64,000 nt of DNA from Lolium rigidum (Eukaryota; Streptophyta; Magnoliopsida; Poales; Poaceae). This document shows positions 33,706-45,412 of the stretch, piece after piece (position 1 is the stretch's first letter; each line of letters begins with the position of its first letter). The stretch spans positions 354,497,696 through 354,561,695 of the forward strand of contig NC_061513.1 in NCBI RefSeq assembly GCF_022539505.1, written 5' to 3'. Position numbers and translations under genes: made by a program. The notes under the pieces are model-generated. The model saw only the letters and a list, made by a program, of their open reading frames with translations. It made no database searches and was not told the origin of the DNA.

Positions 33706-36300
33706 TACACACTTTACGCGCCTAGGCTGAAAGGCGTTAAAGAAAGCGCTTATGGGAGACAACCCATGTTTTTACTACGAGTACTTTTATTTTATATTTG
33801 AGTCTTGGAAGTTGTTTACTACTGTAGCAACCTCTCCTTATCTTAGTTTTGTGCATTGTTGTGCCAAGTAAAGTCTTTGATAGTAAGGTTCATACTAGAT
33901 TTGGATTACTTGCGCGATAACAGATTTCTTTGCTTGTCACGAATTTCGACCTGCCTCTCGTAGGTAGCTCAGAAAAATATGCCAATTTACGTGCGTGATC
34001 CTCAGATATGTACGCAACTTTCATTCAATTTGGGCATTTTCATTTGAGCAAGTCTGGTTCCATTTTAAAATTCTTCTTTACGAACTGTTCGTTTTGACAG
34101 ATTCTGCCTTTTATTTCGCATTGCCTCTTTTGCTATGTTGGATGAATTTCTTTGATCCATTAATGTCCAGTAGCTTTATGCAATGTCCAGAAGTGTTAAG
34201 AATGATTATGTCACCTCTGAACATATAAATTTTTATTGTGCACTAACCCTCTAATGAGTTGTTTCGAGTTTGGTGTGGAGGGAGTTTTCAAGGATCAAGA
34301 GAGGGAAATGATGCAATATGATCAAGGAGAGTGAAAGCTCTAAGCTTGGGGATGCCCCGGTGGTTCACCCCTGCATATATTAAGAAGACTCAAGCGTCTA
34401 AGCTTGGGGATGCCCAAGGCATCCCCTTCTTCATCGACAACATTATCGAGGTTCCTCCCCTGAAACTATATTTTTATTCCATCACATCTTATGTACTTTG
34501 CTTGGAGCGTCGGTTTGTTTTTGTTTTTGTTTTTGTTTGAATAAATGGATCCTAGCATTCATTGTGTGGGAGAGAGACACGCTCCGTTGTTGCATATGGA
34601 CAAATATGTCCTTAGGCTTTACTCATAGTATTCATGGCGAAGGTTGAATCTTCTTCGTTAAATTGTTATATGGTTGGAATCGGGAAATGCTACATGTAGT
34701 AATTCTAAAATGTCTTGAATAATTTGATACTTGGCAATTGTTGTGCTCATGTTTAAGCTCTTGCATCATATACTTTGCACCCATTAATGAAGAAATACGA
34801 AGAGCTTGCTAAAATTTGGTTTGCATATTTGGTCTCTCTAAAGTCTAGATAATTTCTAGTATTGAGTTTGAACAACGAGGAAGACGGTGTAGAGTCTTAT
34901 AATGTTTACAATATGTCTTTTATGTGAGTTTTGCTGCACCGTTCATCCTTGTGTTTGTTTCAAATAACCTTGCTAGCCTAAACCTTGTATCGAGAGGGAA
35001 TACTTCTCATGCATCCAAAATCCTTGAGCCAACCACTATGCCACTTGTGTCCACCATACCTACCTACTACATGGTATTTCTCCGCCATTCCAAAGTAAAT
35101 TGCTTGAGTGCTACCTTTAAAATTTCCATCATTCGCCTTTGCAATATATAGCTCATGGGACAAAATAGCCTTAAAAACTATTGTGGTATTGAATATGTGC
35201 TTATGCACTTTATCTCTTATTAAGTTGCTTGTTGTGCGATAACCATGTTCCTGGGGACGCCATCAACTCTTTGTTGAATATCATGTGAGTTGCTATGCAT
35301 GTTCGTCTTGTACGAAGTAAGGGAGATTTACCACTCATTTAAATGGTTAGAGCATGCATATTGTTAGAGAAGAACATTGGGCCGCTAACTAAAGCCATGA
35401 ATCATGGTGGAAGTTTCGAGTTTTGGACATATATCCTCAATCTCATATGAGAACATTAATTGTTGCTACATGCTTATGCATAAAAGAGGACTCCATTATC
35501 TGTTGTCTATGTTGTCCCGGTATGGATGTCTAAGTTGAGAATAATCAAAAGCGAGAAATCCAATGCGAACTTTCTCCTTAGACCTTTGTACAGGCGGCAT
35601 AGAGGTACCCCTTTGTGACACTAGGTTAAAACATGTGTATTGCGATGATAATCCCGGTAATCCGAGCTAATTAGGACAAGGTGCGGGCACTATTAGTATA
35701 CTATGCATGAGGCTTGCAACTTGTAAGATATAATTTACATGATACATATGCTTTATTACTACCGTTGACAAAATTGTTCATGTTTTCAAAACCAAAGCTC
35801 TAGCACAAATATAGCAATCGATGCTTTCCTCTTTGAAGGACCATTCTTTTACTTTTATGTTGAGTCAGTTCACCTATTTCTCTCCATCTCAAGAAGCAAA
35901 CACTTGTGTGAACTGTGCATTGATTCCTACATACTTGCATATTGCACTTGTTATATTACTTTACATTGACAATATCCATGAGATATACATGTTATAAGTT
36001 GAAAGCAACCGCTGAAACTTAATCTTATTTTGTGTTGCTTCAATACCTTTACTTTGATTTATTGCTTTATGAGTTAACTCTTATGCAAGACTTATTGATG
36101 CTTGTCTTGAAGTACTATTCATGAAAAGTCTTTGCTTTATGATTCGGTTGTTTACTAATGTCATTACCATTGTTTTGATCGCTGCATTCATTACATATGC
36201 TTACAATAGTATGATCAAGGTTATGATGGCATGTCACTCCAGAAATTATCTTTGTTATCGTTTACTGCTCGGGACGAGCGAGAACTAAGCTTGGGGATGC
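33706..36300 (+). mobile_element. Non-coding 3' internal region and polypurine tract of the right-pointing Gypsy element
   Basis: About 2.6 kb without ORFs of note. Motifs 'agcttggggatgcc' recur at 34345-34420 and the polypurine tract aagcttggggatgc ends at 36300, directly before the LTR. The region mirrors 30142-33038. No primer-binding site is visible, as the 5' half is missing. Confidence 0.8.
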
Positions 36301-37887
36301 TGATACGTCTCAGACGTATCGATAATTTCTTATGTTCCATGCCACATTATTGATGATATCTACATGTTTTATACACATTATATGTCGTATTTATGCATTT
36401 TCCGGCACTAACCTATTAACGAGATGCCGAAGAGCCGATTCTTTGTTTTCTGCTGTTTTTGGTTTCGGAAATCCTAGTAAGGAAATATTCTCGGAATTGG
36501 ACGAAATCAACGCCCGGGGTCCTATTTTTGCACGAAGCTTCCGGAAGACCGAGGGGAAAGGAGGTGGGGCCACGAGGCGCCGACACAACGGGCGGCGCGG
36601 CCGGCCCTTGGCCGCGCGGCCTCGGTGTGTGGGGCCCTCGTGTGGCCCCTCGCGTTGCCCTTTCGCCTAATTAAAGCCTTCGTCGCGAAACCCCCGGTGC
36701 CGAGAGCCACGATACGGAAAACCTTGCGAGACGCCGCCGCCGCCAATCCCATCTCGGGGGATTCGGGAGATCGCCTCCGGCACCTGCCGGAGAGGGAATC
36801 ATCTCCCGGAGGACTCTTCACCGCCATGGTCACGTCCGGAGTGATGAGTGAGTAGTTCACCCCTGGACTATGGGTCCATAACAGTAGCTAGATGGTTGTC
36901 TTCTCCTCATGTGCTTCATTGTCGGATCTTGTGAGCTGCCTAACATGATCAAGATCATCTATTTGTAATGCTATATGTTGTGTTTGTCGGGATCCGATGG
37001 ATAGAGAATACTATGTTATGTTGATTATCAATCTATTACCTATGTGTTGTTTATGATCTTGCATGCTCTCCGTTATTAGTAGAGGCTCGGCCAAGTTTTT
37101 GCTCTTAACTCCAAGAGGGAGTATTTATGCTCGATAGTGGGTTCATGCCTCCATTAAATGCGGGACGGTGACGGAAAGTTCTAAGGTTGTGGATGTGCTT
37201 GTTGCCACTAGGGATAAAACATTGATGCTATGTCTAAGGATGTAGTTATTGATTACATTACGCACCATACTTAATGCAATTGTCTGTTGTTTACAACTTA
37301 ATGCTGGAAGGGGTTCGGATGATAACTCTGAAGGTGGACTTTTAGGCATAGATGCATGTTTGGATAGCGGTCTATGTACTTTGTCGTAATGCCCAATTAA
37401 ATCTCACAATACTCATCATATCATGTATGTGCATGGTCATGCCCTCTCTATTTGTCAATTGCCCGATTGTAATTTGTTCACCCAACATGCTATTTATCTT
37501 ATGGGAGAGACACCTCTAGTGAGCTGTGGACCCCGGTCCATTCTTTTACATTGAATACAATCTGCTGCAATACTTGTTCTCTTGTTTTACGCAAACAATC
37601 ATCATCCACACTATACATCTAATCCTTTGTTACGGCAAGCCGGTGAGATTGACAACCTCGTTGTTTCGTTGGGGCAAAGTACTTTGGTTGTGTTGTGCAG
37701 GTTCCACGTTGGCGCCGGAATCCCTGGTGTTGCGCCGCACTACATCTCGCCGCCATCAACCTTCAACGTGCTTCTTGACTCCTACTGGTTCGATTAAACC
37801 TTGGTTTCTTACTGAGGGAAACTTGCTACTGTGCACATCACACCTTCCTCTTGGGGTTCCCAACGGACGTGTCAACTACACGCATCA
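36301..37887 (+). mobile_element. Gypsy family-2 3' LTR
   Basis: A 1587-base LTR starts TGATACGTCTCAGACG right after the polypurine tract and ends ctacacgcatca. Its first ~300 bases share the family-1 LTR start (tttcttatgttccatgc, ttttccggcactaacct). The rest is unrelated to family 1 but matches 361-626 plus 2158-3016. It belongs to the protease-bearing element on its left. Confidence 0.85.
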
Positions 37888-37968
37888 TGAAGTTATTTTA
37901 TTTAGCATAATATTATGATTTTTTTATTTATGTTGGTACATATATATATGATTTGGTTTCGTAGCTAC

Positions 37969-38371
37969 GATGCCGCGACAGCCGCCGCGCCGTGGTGTGA
38001 CTATTCTAGAGGAGATGCAGCAGATGGGGGAGGTCCGGGACTGGGCTCCGCCGGGGTGGCCTTGGGAGGTCTTAGCTTCGGGGCGCGCACCTTGGTGCGG
38101 AATCCGGGTCCCGTCGTCGACCCGGATATTCTGCTGGTGGAGGTCTTATGGGCCACGGTCGTTTCAGAGGGAGCCGCCCCCGCCGGAGGAGGTAGCTCAG
38201 CGCATTGCAGCGGAGGACGAGCACGTTCGCTGTTACATGTATGCGTTAGACACCGTGTATAGGACCGGATGGTCAGTTATGCAGGGATCTCATGTTAGCT
38301 ATGCTCCCGTTACTGTTCCGTGGCTTTGGGGGTTCACCCGGCGAGGCTCAGGACCCGGTCGGCGCGGTTGA
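37969..38371 (+). CDS. CACTA-borne proline-rich protein fragment
   Basis: An ATG at 37970 opens 133 residues: MPRQPPRRGVTILEEMQQMG, a tryptophan-rich middle and a region REPPPPEEVAQRIAAEDEHV, ending in a stop at 38371. It lies between the Gypsy LTR and the Transposase_24-like region and may be the second gene's first exon or a separate small protein. The function is unknown. Confidence 0.4.
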
Positions 38372-38556
38372 GAGGTTGTAGTAGTGATTGATGTATTAGG
38401 GTTAAATAAACATGTAACTGCACTATCTTCTTTCAGCACTATATTGTCGATCCTTAGTTAAGAACTACATATGTAACTCCATTTTCAGTTTTCTGCATTA
38501 TCTTTAATTTGATCATATGATGGTTGCTATATATAACTTGCAAGTCGTTGTAGAAA

Positions 38557-40803
38557 GCATGGACGGACACAGAGACGAAGCTTCAGAAAAATTCATGGCT
38601 GACCTCATAGCCAACGGTACTCTGGATGATCGCGATGACGACGTTATTCTAGATGATGGTGGTGATGATGTCACTACAACTTTTTTGAATGACTCCGGTG
38701 AGGGAGCGGAGAATATTGAGCGAAGAGAAGATGGCTACGATGAGGAAGAAGATCCTAATGGCTCCGGTGAGGAAGACGATCATCATAATGGCTCCGGAAC
38801 CGTAGTTATCACCCAGGTATATAAATTAAGCCGCTGCTGATCGACTATATGCATTAACTAATTAAATTGTACTGACGATGAATTATTTCTTTTTTAGCCC
38901 TCCGGATCGAGCACTTCTTCTGTAAAGTCGAAGAAGCGAGGCCCGGCCAAAAAGTTGGACGACGGTGTTAGGCACGACATCACCCATATCGCTAAGGATG
39001 GTAAACCGATTGCTCCCGAGAACCATGCAAAGTCATTTATAGCTCAATGCGGAGTGCTTGTTAGGGACCACGTCCCGATCACCGTTCGAGATTGGAACAA
39101 GCTGAAGGGACTAGTCTTTGTCGGCAGAGGAAGAAGCTCAAGGTCTTTATATCGCTGATGTAGCCAAAGACAGCATTCTGACCAAGCTCATGGCACATTT
39201 CAACATAGTACCTCCAGAGGGGGATGCCGATGAAAAGGCAAAGATGGAGAAGGCAGTCCGTGACTTTGCCAAGAAGAAGATGGCCGAACTATTCAAGAAC
39301 CACAAGAAAAGATTGCGCGGCCTTATCAAGAAAGACAAGACTCCGGACAGTGAGAAGGTAAAAAATCACTGGGACGAATTCGTGAAGTACAGCACGGAGT
39401 CAGAAGAATTTAAGAAAAGGTCGGAAACAAATTAGGCAAATGCTGCGTTGAAGAAATATCACCAAGTTATGGGTCCAGGTGGATACAGGGCTAACCGTCC
39501 TAAGTGGCGGGCAGGTGAGGCGGGCCGACCGGGAAAGGGATGAGATTAGGGACACACGGTTGGACCGAACGGTCGAAGGAGTGGTTCTACGGAATTGGGG
39601 GAAAGTTGGATCCGGAAACGGGGAAGTGCATCTATAAGAAAGCTCATCCGAAGCAGCCCATTGAAGCCACTGGAACAAGCACATAAGGACGTGGAGGAGG
39701 GAGGTTCCAGCCCGAAAGAGAGAACGATGAGCTGACACGCGCCCTTGGAAACAAAGAACACGGCGGACGAACACGGGGCACGGAAGGCTCCGTTCGGTGG
39801 AAGTATGGCTTTCTGCGGAAAGGAAGAGATTTCTCGATAAAAGCCATGAGAGGAGAAAGGCAAGGGAAACAGACCGCATAGCGTCCTTAGAGGATTCTAT
39901 GAGCACCATGAAAGCCCAATTAACCATAGTAACTCAAGTACTTACATCCCAGATGTCTCAGGGGCAGGCTGTAGATCCTGCATTGCTCGATGCTATCGTC
40001 CCGCTGCAATCTCAACACCGGAAAAGCAACGTGGCTTCCACTCGGCGAGTGGATAATGATGATGATGACCAGGTGGTCGAGCCTCCTCGCTACCCCCCCA
40101 CCGTGGATGATCTCACGCGAGAGCCGTCCTTGTGAGTTGCATGTTAAAGTTTTCAACCTATCCTTCAAGGCGGTGGTCGGCATCCTCTTACCTACAAGGA
40201 CTTACCATTGCTGTCCGGTCCAAGACGACTTTCTTTGTTGTGATGGTGGATGAAGTGTTGAGAGATTATGAGGAGTTGGTGCTTGAGCACCCTGTAGGTG
40301 AAGATGGGGAAATCAAAGAGCTGGGAGAAGCCCGTAGAACCACCGTGCAATGGCGGAAGGAGAACATTGTGTTTCCGGGTGAGAAGCCACCAAGCGAGGC
40401 CACCTCGTCCGCCTCCTCCGCCACTGCGCGGTCTCCTCCGCGTGATGATTCTCCTATGCGCGATGATGATTCCCCTGTGCATGAGCAGTCTCCTCCTCAG
40501 GAATCACAGGTGGCTCCCACGCGTGACAATACTCCGCCGCCTCCTCCTCGTCGGGAGACTCCGCCGCCTCCACCTAAGCAAAAGAGGAAGCTAACCGCGT
40601 CACCTCCTACAGCTCCGAAGAGATCATCAACTCCGACGAGGGCACAGACTCCAGAGTTGTTACCACATGAGCAGACTGATGAGAAAAAGGTGTTTCTTGC
40701 GCCGAAGAAGATGTTTATTCTACCGCAGACAGTGAAGCACTTTACCGAGACGAGAATAAAGAGAGCTGAGCTGAGAAGTGATTATGACCGCTCTCTTGGA
40801 TAG
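38557..40803 (+). pseudogene. CACTA TNP1/Transposase_24-like region (broken)
   Basis: The + strand starts MDGHRDEASEKFMADLIANG, followed by an acidic repeat region (NDSGEGAENIERREDG, NGSGEEDDHHNGSG) ending at an apparent splice donor near 38816. It resumes after 38897 with SGSSTSSVKSKKRGPAKKLD and, further on, ADVAKDSILTKLMAHFNIVP, FVKYSTESEEFKKRSETN, KYHQVMGPGGYRANRPKW and RTPSERKRF-like text. The KYSTESEEFKKRSE and YHxxMGPGGY blocks are hallmarks of the plant Transposase_24 (Ptta/En/Spm) family. A proline-rich segment (TPPPPPRRETPPPPPKQKRK) precedes a stop at 40803. Frame changes near 39118 and 39440 and stops show it is inactive. Confidence 0.75.
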
Positions 40804-42321
40804 TCCTCTAGAGCGAGCAAAGCGAAAAATGTCGCCCAGCTTGGACAGCAGGACAATCAGTCCATACCCCACTTCGTCGTGCAGTCCTATGATGATCCAG
40901 AGACGGCATCGATGATCAAACGGGAGGCTAGAGGTCAGGGAGCAGATGTTCAGTACCAAGATTACTATCCAATGGCTGAAGTCGTAAACAAGTATAGATA
41001 TGGAAATGATCTCGTCAAACCTGGCGAGCTCGTGCGTCTAGGGACTCAGATGTGAAGGTTGCATGAATGGTACCTGAAAGCCTGTCGAAGAGGTGATCGC
41101 TACCTCACGGTGCATCTTAGAGATGAGCATTACTTTCGAGGGCGGGAGGAGATAAACCTTGAGTTAGAAGAACTATTTCAGTTATTCAATCAAGACGCCC
41201 TCGACAAAGCTGTCATCAGTTGCTACTGCCTATAAGTGATTTATTTATGTAATTAAGTCTGTAGCTTAGCTCATTCATTTGCACTAACAATTATCCTCAC
41301 TATATTCTTTGTGTACGCTATATATTAATTATGCAGAATGAAGAAGCTCGAATGCAAAAGAGGCAAGCTCCACGAGCTGGGGTTCATTGACCCAGACACG
41401 GTTCATGAAGTTACGGTTCGACAGTACCCCAAGGACACAGAGGACAACATGCTAAGGTTTTTAGTGAAGCAAGCAAACAAAGAGGATATATTCTTTCCCA
41501 ACAACTTCAAGTGAGTGTTATAACATACATTATGCTTGTGCAGCTTCCACTTTATTCTCGTAATCATTGAGCTATGCTTGTGCAGCTTCCACTTTATTCT
41601 CCTAATCATTGATCTTCACAAAGGAGTCGTAAATATCATGGACTCGAAACGTAAAGAACATGCGGAATGGGCGAACATGGCTGCCATGCTCCAGAGGTAA
41701 TTTCAATCAATTTCGTATCGGCATCTTCATATGTTCTAATTCGACGATATCATCAACTAATCAATAACTCATTTACTCATTTTTTCTTTGCCGGACAGAG
41801 CTTGGAAACGGTTCATCAATATTGTTCCGGGTAAATGGAAACCGGAGCTTACATTTAAAGATTACCCTGTAAGTAGTACTATAGATATAGCTATGTCCGT
41901 GAAACTCTATGATATTTTCTTTCAATACGATGCTTGATTATTAGTTTGATCGAACTATTTTTTCGTAAAGTGTATGAGGCAGGAACCCGGGAATAACTTA
42001 TGTGGATACTACGTCTGCGACTTCATTCGTGAGATGGCCTGTCACAGGGATGCGGAGGATGCTATACACCACACTCGTGTACGTGAACAATATTTCACAA
42101 TTAATCTTATTACCATCAATTGTATTGAGTTCCATTCATATATATTGATCTTCTTTTTTAATATAGATGATACGCCTGCGGGACACTCTCATAACGGAGG
42201 ATCGCATACGAGCAATTCAAGAGTAAATCGCGGGATTCTTTCTTAACGAGGCCATTGCCCCAACTGGAGAGCACTATCGGGAGTTCGTAGATCTTGATCG
42301 TGTACTTCGTAAAGGCAAATA
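40804..42321 (+). pseudogene. CACTA Ulp1-like (C48) cysteine protease, multi-exon, decayed
   Basis: Continues in-frame segments QSIPHFVVQSYDDPETASMI and YYPMAEVVNKYRYGNDLVKP, with stops near 40801 and 41053, then exons at about 41338-41512, 41587-41697, 41801-41869, 41971-42075 and 42167-42321. The protease core is readable: FHFILLIIDLHKGVVNIMDS (His and Asp), then RQEPGNNLCGYYVCDFIREM (Gln and catalytic Cys). These are the Ulp1/SUMO-protease catalytic positions found in the second gene of many grass CACTA elements. The gene ends EHYREFVDLDRVLRKGK*. The stop in the last exon (QE*IAGFF) shows it is broken. Confidence 0.75.
41531..41614 (+). repeat. Tandem 42-base duplication covering a splice acceptor
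   Basis: The unit tatgcttgtgcagcttccac followed by tttattctc-taatcattga occurs twice in a row, at 41531-41572 and 41573-41614, differing at few bases. Each copy contains the 'tgcag' acceptor of the Ulp1-like exon, so two equivalent acceptors exist. Confidence 0.85.
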
Positions 42322-42736
42322 GATTTAGTAAAGAGATCCGACTTTATATTGTAAATATGCATGCATTACGTGTACTGTTGACGATGTCTATATATATTCA
42401 CGACGATATTTTGTGGTTTGTTGAATGATATATGCATTGCTGAAACTCGCCGCGGCAGAAAGCGGTGCTCCACCCTAAACCCGTGCCGCGGCAGAGAAAC
42501 GACAATTTTCTGCCGCGGCAGAGACACTCCAGTCCCGGTTCGTACCACGAACCGGGACCAAAGGTTCTCCACCTCGAGCGCCCTCGCCGCACCACGTGAC
42601 GGGGCCTTTGGGCCCGGTGCAACTTTGAACCGGGACTAAAAGGGAGACCCTTTAGTCCCGCCTTGTTGGTCCCGGTTTGGAAACCGGGACTGAAAGCCCA
42701 AATGAACCGGGTCTGTAGCCCCGTTTTCCACTAGCG

Positions 42737-43500
42737 CCAAAATTTCGTGCTTTGCTCCGTCCCATTGAATAGGTTGTGCGCGTATTCCTAGATCAACCAA
42801 ATAATACATAATATATACTATTATAAAATATATATCATTGAATTAGATATTACATTTTAATAGTAGTATAATTTGTTTGGTGTACAATCTAGTGCGAGGT
42901 CTACTGTTTACGCATCTCACTAGCACGAGACGTAAACTTCCTCCTCCTTTCTATAAGCCCCGTGTTAGGGAAAAGATGCACCACGCTTTAATGATTGTGT
43001 TGACCTTAAAACTAAGCTCGCAGCAATCCCGGTAAGTGACCCCATCATCGTGCTTTAAGCATAAAACTCTTTTCACTATGAATGACCCTTTTGCCCTTGA
43101 GCACCTTCACTGCCACTCCTCACTTCACAAAGCAAAAGTCTCCTAATGCACAGAATGACGGCAACTTCTTTTGGACTCTTGCTTATGCATAAGCTAGCTT
43201 ATAGGAAATGGTGGGGAAAAACTGTGGTGGGAAGAAGTTTCTAGAAGCAAGTTCTTTCTATTCTTTTGGGCTTCTAGGAATTTTGCTTATCTGAGGTGTT
43301 GAGTTGTGAAATGTCTGTACTGTCCCTAAATTGGATATGTGTTAGAAATAACTTATAATACCATAGATATGGTCATTTTTAGTGAAAAAATCAGCTATAA
43401 ATGAATGAAGAAAATTAAGGAAAGTCTAATAATAATTAGAATATGGTGTCGTAGTATAATTTAGTACAATCTAAAATAAAACAAATGTCATAGTGTATTC
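42737..43500. other. Intergenic, no gene seen
   Basis: AT-rich sequence after the CACTA element with no convincing reading frame or repeat. Confidence 0.5.
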
Positions 43501-43522
43501 ATAACTACAATACAAGAACTTC

Positions 43523-43735
43523 TCACGCAACTAAACTCTCAGCAATGTTCTTGCGTAGTTGAGCCATGGCGCCATCAGCAGAAGAGGAAGTGTGTCCACT
43601 GGTAAAAGATGCGCTATCATCATGGATATATGAGGCCCGCTCAATCCTGTCGAAATGGGCATCAAAGATGTTCCTTCCCTTAATAGCCACTGGTAAGATG
43701 AACCTCTTCACCTCTTCACCTCTTCCTTGGATCAT
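43523..43735 (-). pseudogene. Small coding remnant, probably transposon-derived
   Basis: The minus strand gives 70 residues with a Ser/Thr-rich C-terminus (SASFTSGHTSSSADGAMAQL) and end RKNIAESLVA. The shape resembles tails of plant transposase-associated proteins, but no diagnostic motif is present. It may be only a chance ORF. Confidence 0.25.
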
Positions 43736-43989
43736 TCATCCTCTCCTCAGTTTGCTGTGACATGTAAGCACCTCTTCCTTCTTAGGCGTGCAAAATCAAT
43801 TGGAAGAGGAAGATGAACCTGCTCACCGACACGACCTCTCTAACGCTTATGGTCATTCATCTGAATATTTTTGTTGGTGTTTGCCAACCGACAAATTAGG
43901 CAATACCAGAAATAAGAGATGTTATTTCCTCGATATTCTATTGCTGCATTTTTTTTGTTTTCTAGTAGTAAATTCATGGGAGGTTCATA

Positions 43990-44102
43990 CTCCTTCCATA
44001 CTATGAAGGTTGTTTAAAATTTAGATATATTTAGATAATAAACAATATTTAAATATATCTGGATTTGGCAAATCTCTATCAATTTTCATAGGACGGAGGG
44101 AA
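43990..44102. mobile_element. Stowaway MITE
   Basis: 113 bases between TA duplications, with ends ctccttccatactatgaa and the complement of ttccctccgtcctatgaaaa. Non-coding. Confidence 0.75.
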
Positions 44103-44524
44103 TACATACAATCACTAAGCTGGCTAGTGAGAATACAGCAGAAAATGAAAAGTATAATCTGACAATACATTAGCAATACATGGTCGCTACCAATTACAAT
44201 TCAGATAGATTCGTAGTACAGAGTTAAACAGAACAAATCCCCAGGTTGTACCGGCACTAACAAAAAAGAAGGTAGTAACAAAAAGAAATAGGAAAAATAA
44301 AAAAAATAAACAAATATCTCAAGCCTCACACTTACCACCTCGCATCACTCCTTCCCTTCCCCGCCAAATTTCGTAAAATTCAAATGTGGAAAAAATTTAC
44401 AGCAACCGACGGTTGATTTGGTTTCTACTATACGCCCCACCGCGTCCCAGGAGGAAAAGTAAAAGTAACCCTGTTTTGTCTGATTTTGTCTTTGCAATGC
44501 AGCCCCTGTGAGTTTGTGATGTTA

Positions 44525-45412
44525 CTAGAAGGTCCATTTCCAGATCTTGACTCGGATCCTGACCTGGCACACGCGCGCGACGGTGGTCGCCGCCGGGGGA
44601 CTGGTGGTCGCGTCGTCGGCGGCGGCAGTGGACGGCGCCGGGGCCTCCACAACGGCTGGCGACTTCGCTGGCGCCTTTGCGGTAGTGAGCTTCACTCCCT
44701 TCTTGGCCGGTGCCGGTGCGGGCGCGGCCACCTTGATGCCATCGCAGTGCACCTGGATGCCGATCTTCTTGGTCCTGAGCCCGCCCACCTTGACACCCGC
44801 CTTGGTCTCCAGGTCGAGGGTGATTGCGAAGGTGCCGGACTTCTTGATGTCGGAGCTAGCCGCGGTAGGGTCGACCCCGAGCGCGGCGGCGGAGACGGTG
44901 GCCTTGATGACGGTGATGTTGTTGGCCTCGTGCGCGAACCCTGGCACGGTCGCCTCCCCGAGCGGCACGGCGTTGGCGGCCGTGGCCGCGGTGACGGTGA
45001 AGTCGTCGTAGAGGTAGACGAGCTTCTTGTTGGGGTTCTTGGCGGTGAGCGTGAAGTCGATGGAGTCGGTGAGCGCGGGCGCCGTGGCGGAGCTGGAGAG
45101 GCTGAGCTTGTTGACGCGCGCGACGGAGAGGGTGAAGGCCGGGCGGTGGGGGCGGTAGAGGAGGTAGAAGGCGCCGCCGGCGACGGCGGCGACGAGGGCG
45201 AGGAGGAGCACGACGAGCACGGCCCAGAAGAAGCAGCAGCAGCAGCTGAAGCGGCAGGAGGAGCGCCCGCCCCCGCCGCGGCGGCCCTTGGCGGGGCCCT
45301 GCGGGCGGTAGATGGGGCGCTGGTACATCTTGGGCGCACCGCCGGCGCCAGCCCCGTTGGTGGCGGCGGCAGCGGCCGGCGGCTGCGGATTGGGCTTGCC
45401 GTTGGAAGACAT
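44525..45412 (-). CDS. LEA_2 / NDR1-HIN1-like (NHL) membrane protein
   Basis: 295 residues, single exon. The cytosolic N-terminus is Pro/Ala/Gly-rich with KMYQRPIYRPQGP and a basic stretch ending RSSCRFSCCCC. A transmembrane helix follows at about 61-86 (FWAVLVVLLLALVAAVAGGA). Then LYRPHRPAF leads into an LEA_2 domain at about 95-220 (ARVNKLSLS, DSIDFTLTAKNPNKKLVYLY, GTFAITLDLETKAGVKVGG). The C-terminus is unusual: an Ala/Pro/Lys-rich linker and a final KIWKWTF. NHL proteins are plasma-membrane or ER proteins linked to defence and abiotic stress; no motif here fixes the exact role. The start codon is the only ATG upstream of the membrane segment, in caataATGTCTTCC. A GC-rich opposite-strand frame spans the gene but is a shadow. 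Confidence 0.9.
   Translation of the reverse strand: MSSNGKPNPQPPAAAAATNGAGAGGAPKMYQRPIYRPQGPAKGRRGGGGRSSCRFSCCCCFFWAVLVVLLLALVAAVAGGAFYLLYRPHRPAFTLSVARVNKLSLSSSATAPALTDSIDFTLTAKNPNKKLVYLYDDFTVTAATAANAVPLGEATVPGFAHEANNITVIKATVSAAALGVDPTAASSDIKKSGTFAITLDLETKAGVKVGGLRTKKIGIQVHCDGIKVAAPAPAPAKKGVKLTTAKAPAKSPAVVEAPAPSTAAADDATTSPPAATTVARVCQVRIRVKIWKWTF

Larger units (their letters stand above)
27712..42736 (+). mobile_element. Complete CACTA transposon (nested), ~15 kb
   Basis: Left end cactagtgg at 27712; right end ccactagcg at 42736, its inverse with one change. Both sides carry a 3-base target duplication, cca (27709-27711 and 42737-42739). The subterminal regions are rich in 'ccgggactaaagg / ggtcccggtt' motifs, as in wheat CACTA elements. 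In order inside: the TNP2 transposase start, two inserted Gypsy halves around a gap, a proline-rich protein region, a TNP1/Transposase_24-like region and a Ulp1-like protease. Stops and frameshifts make it non-autonomous today. A second copy of the family starts at 63161. Confidence 0.85.
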
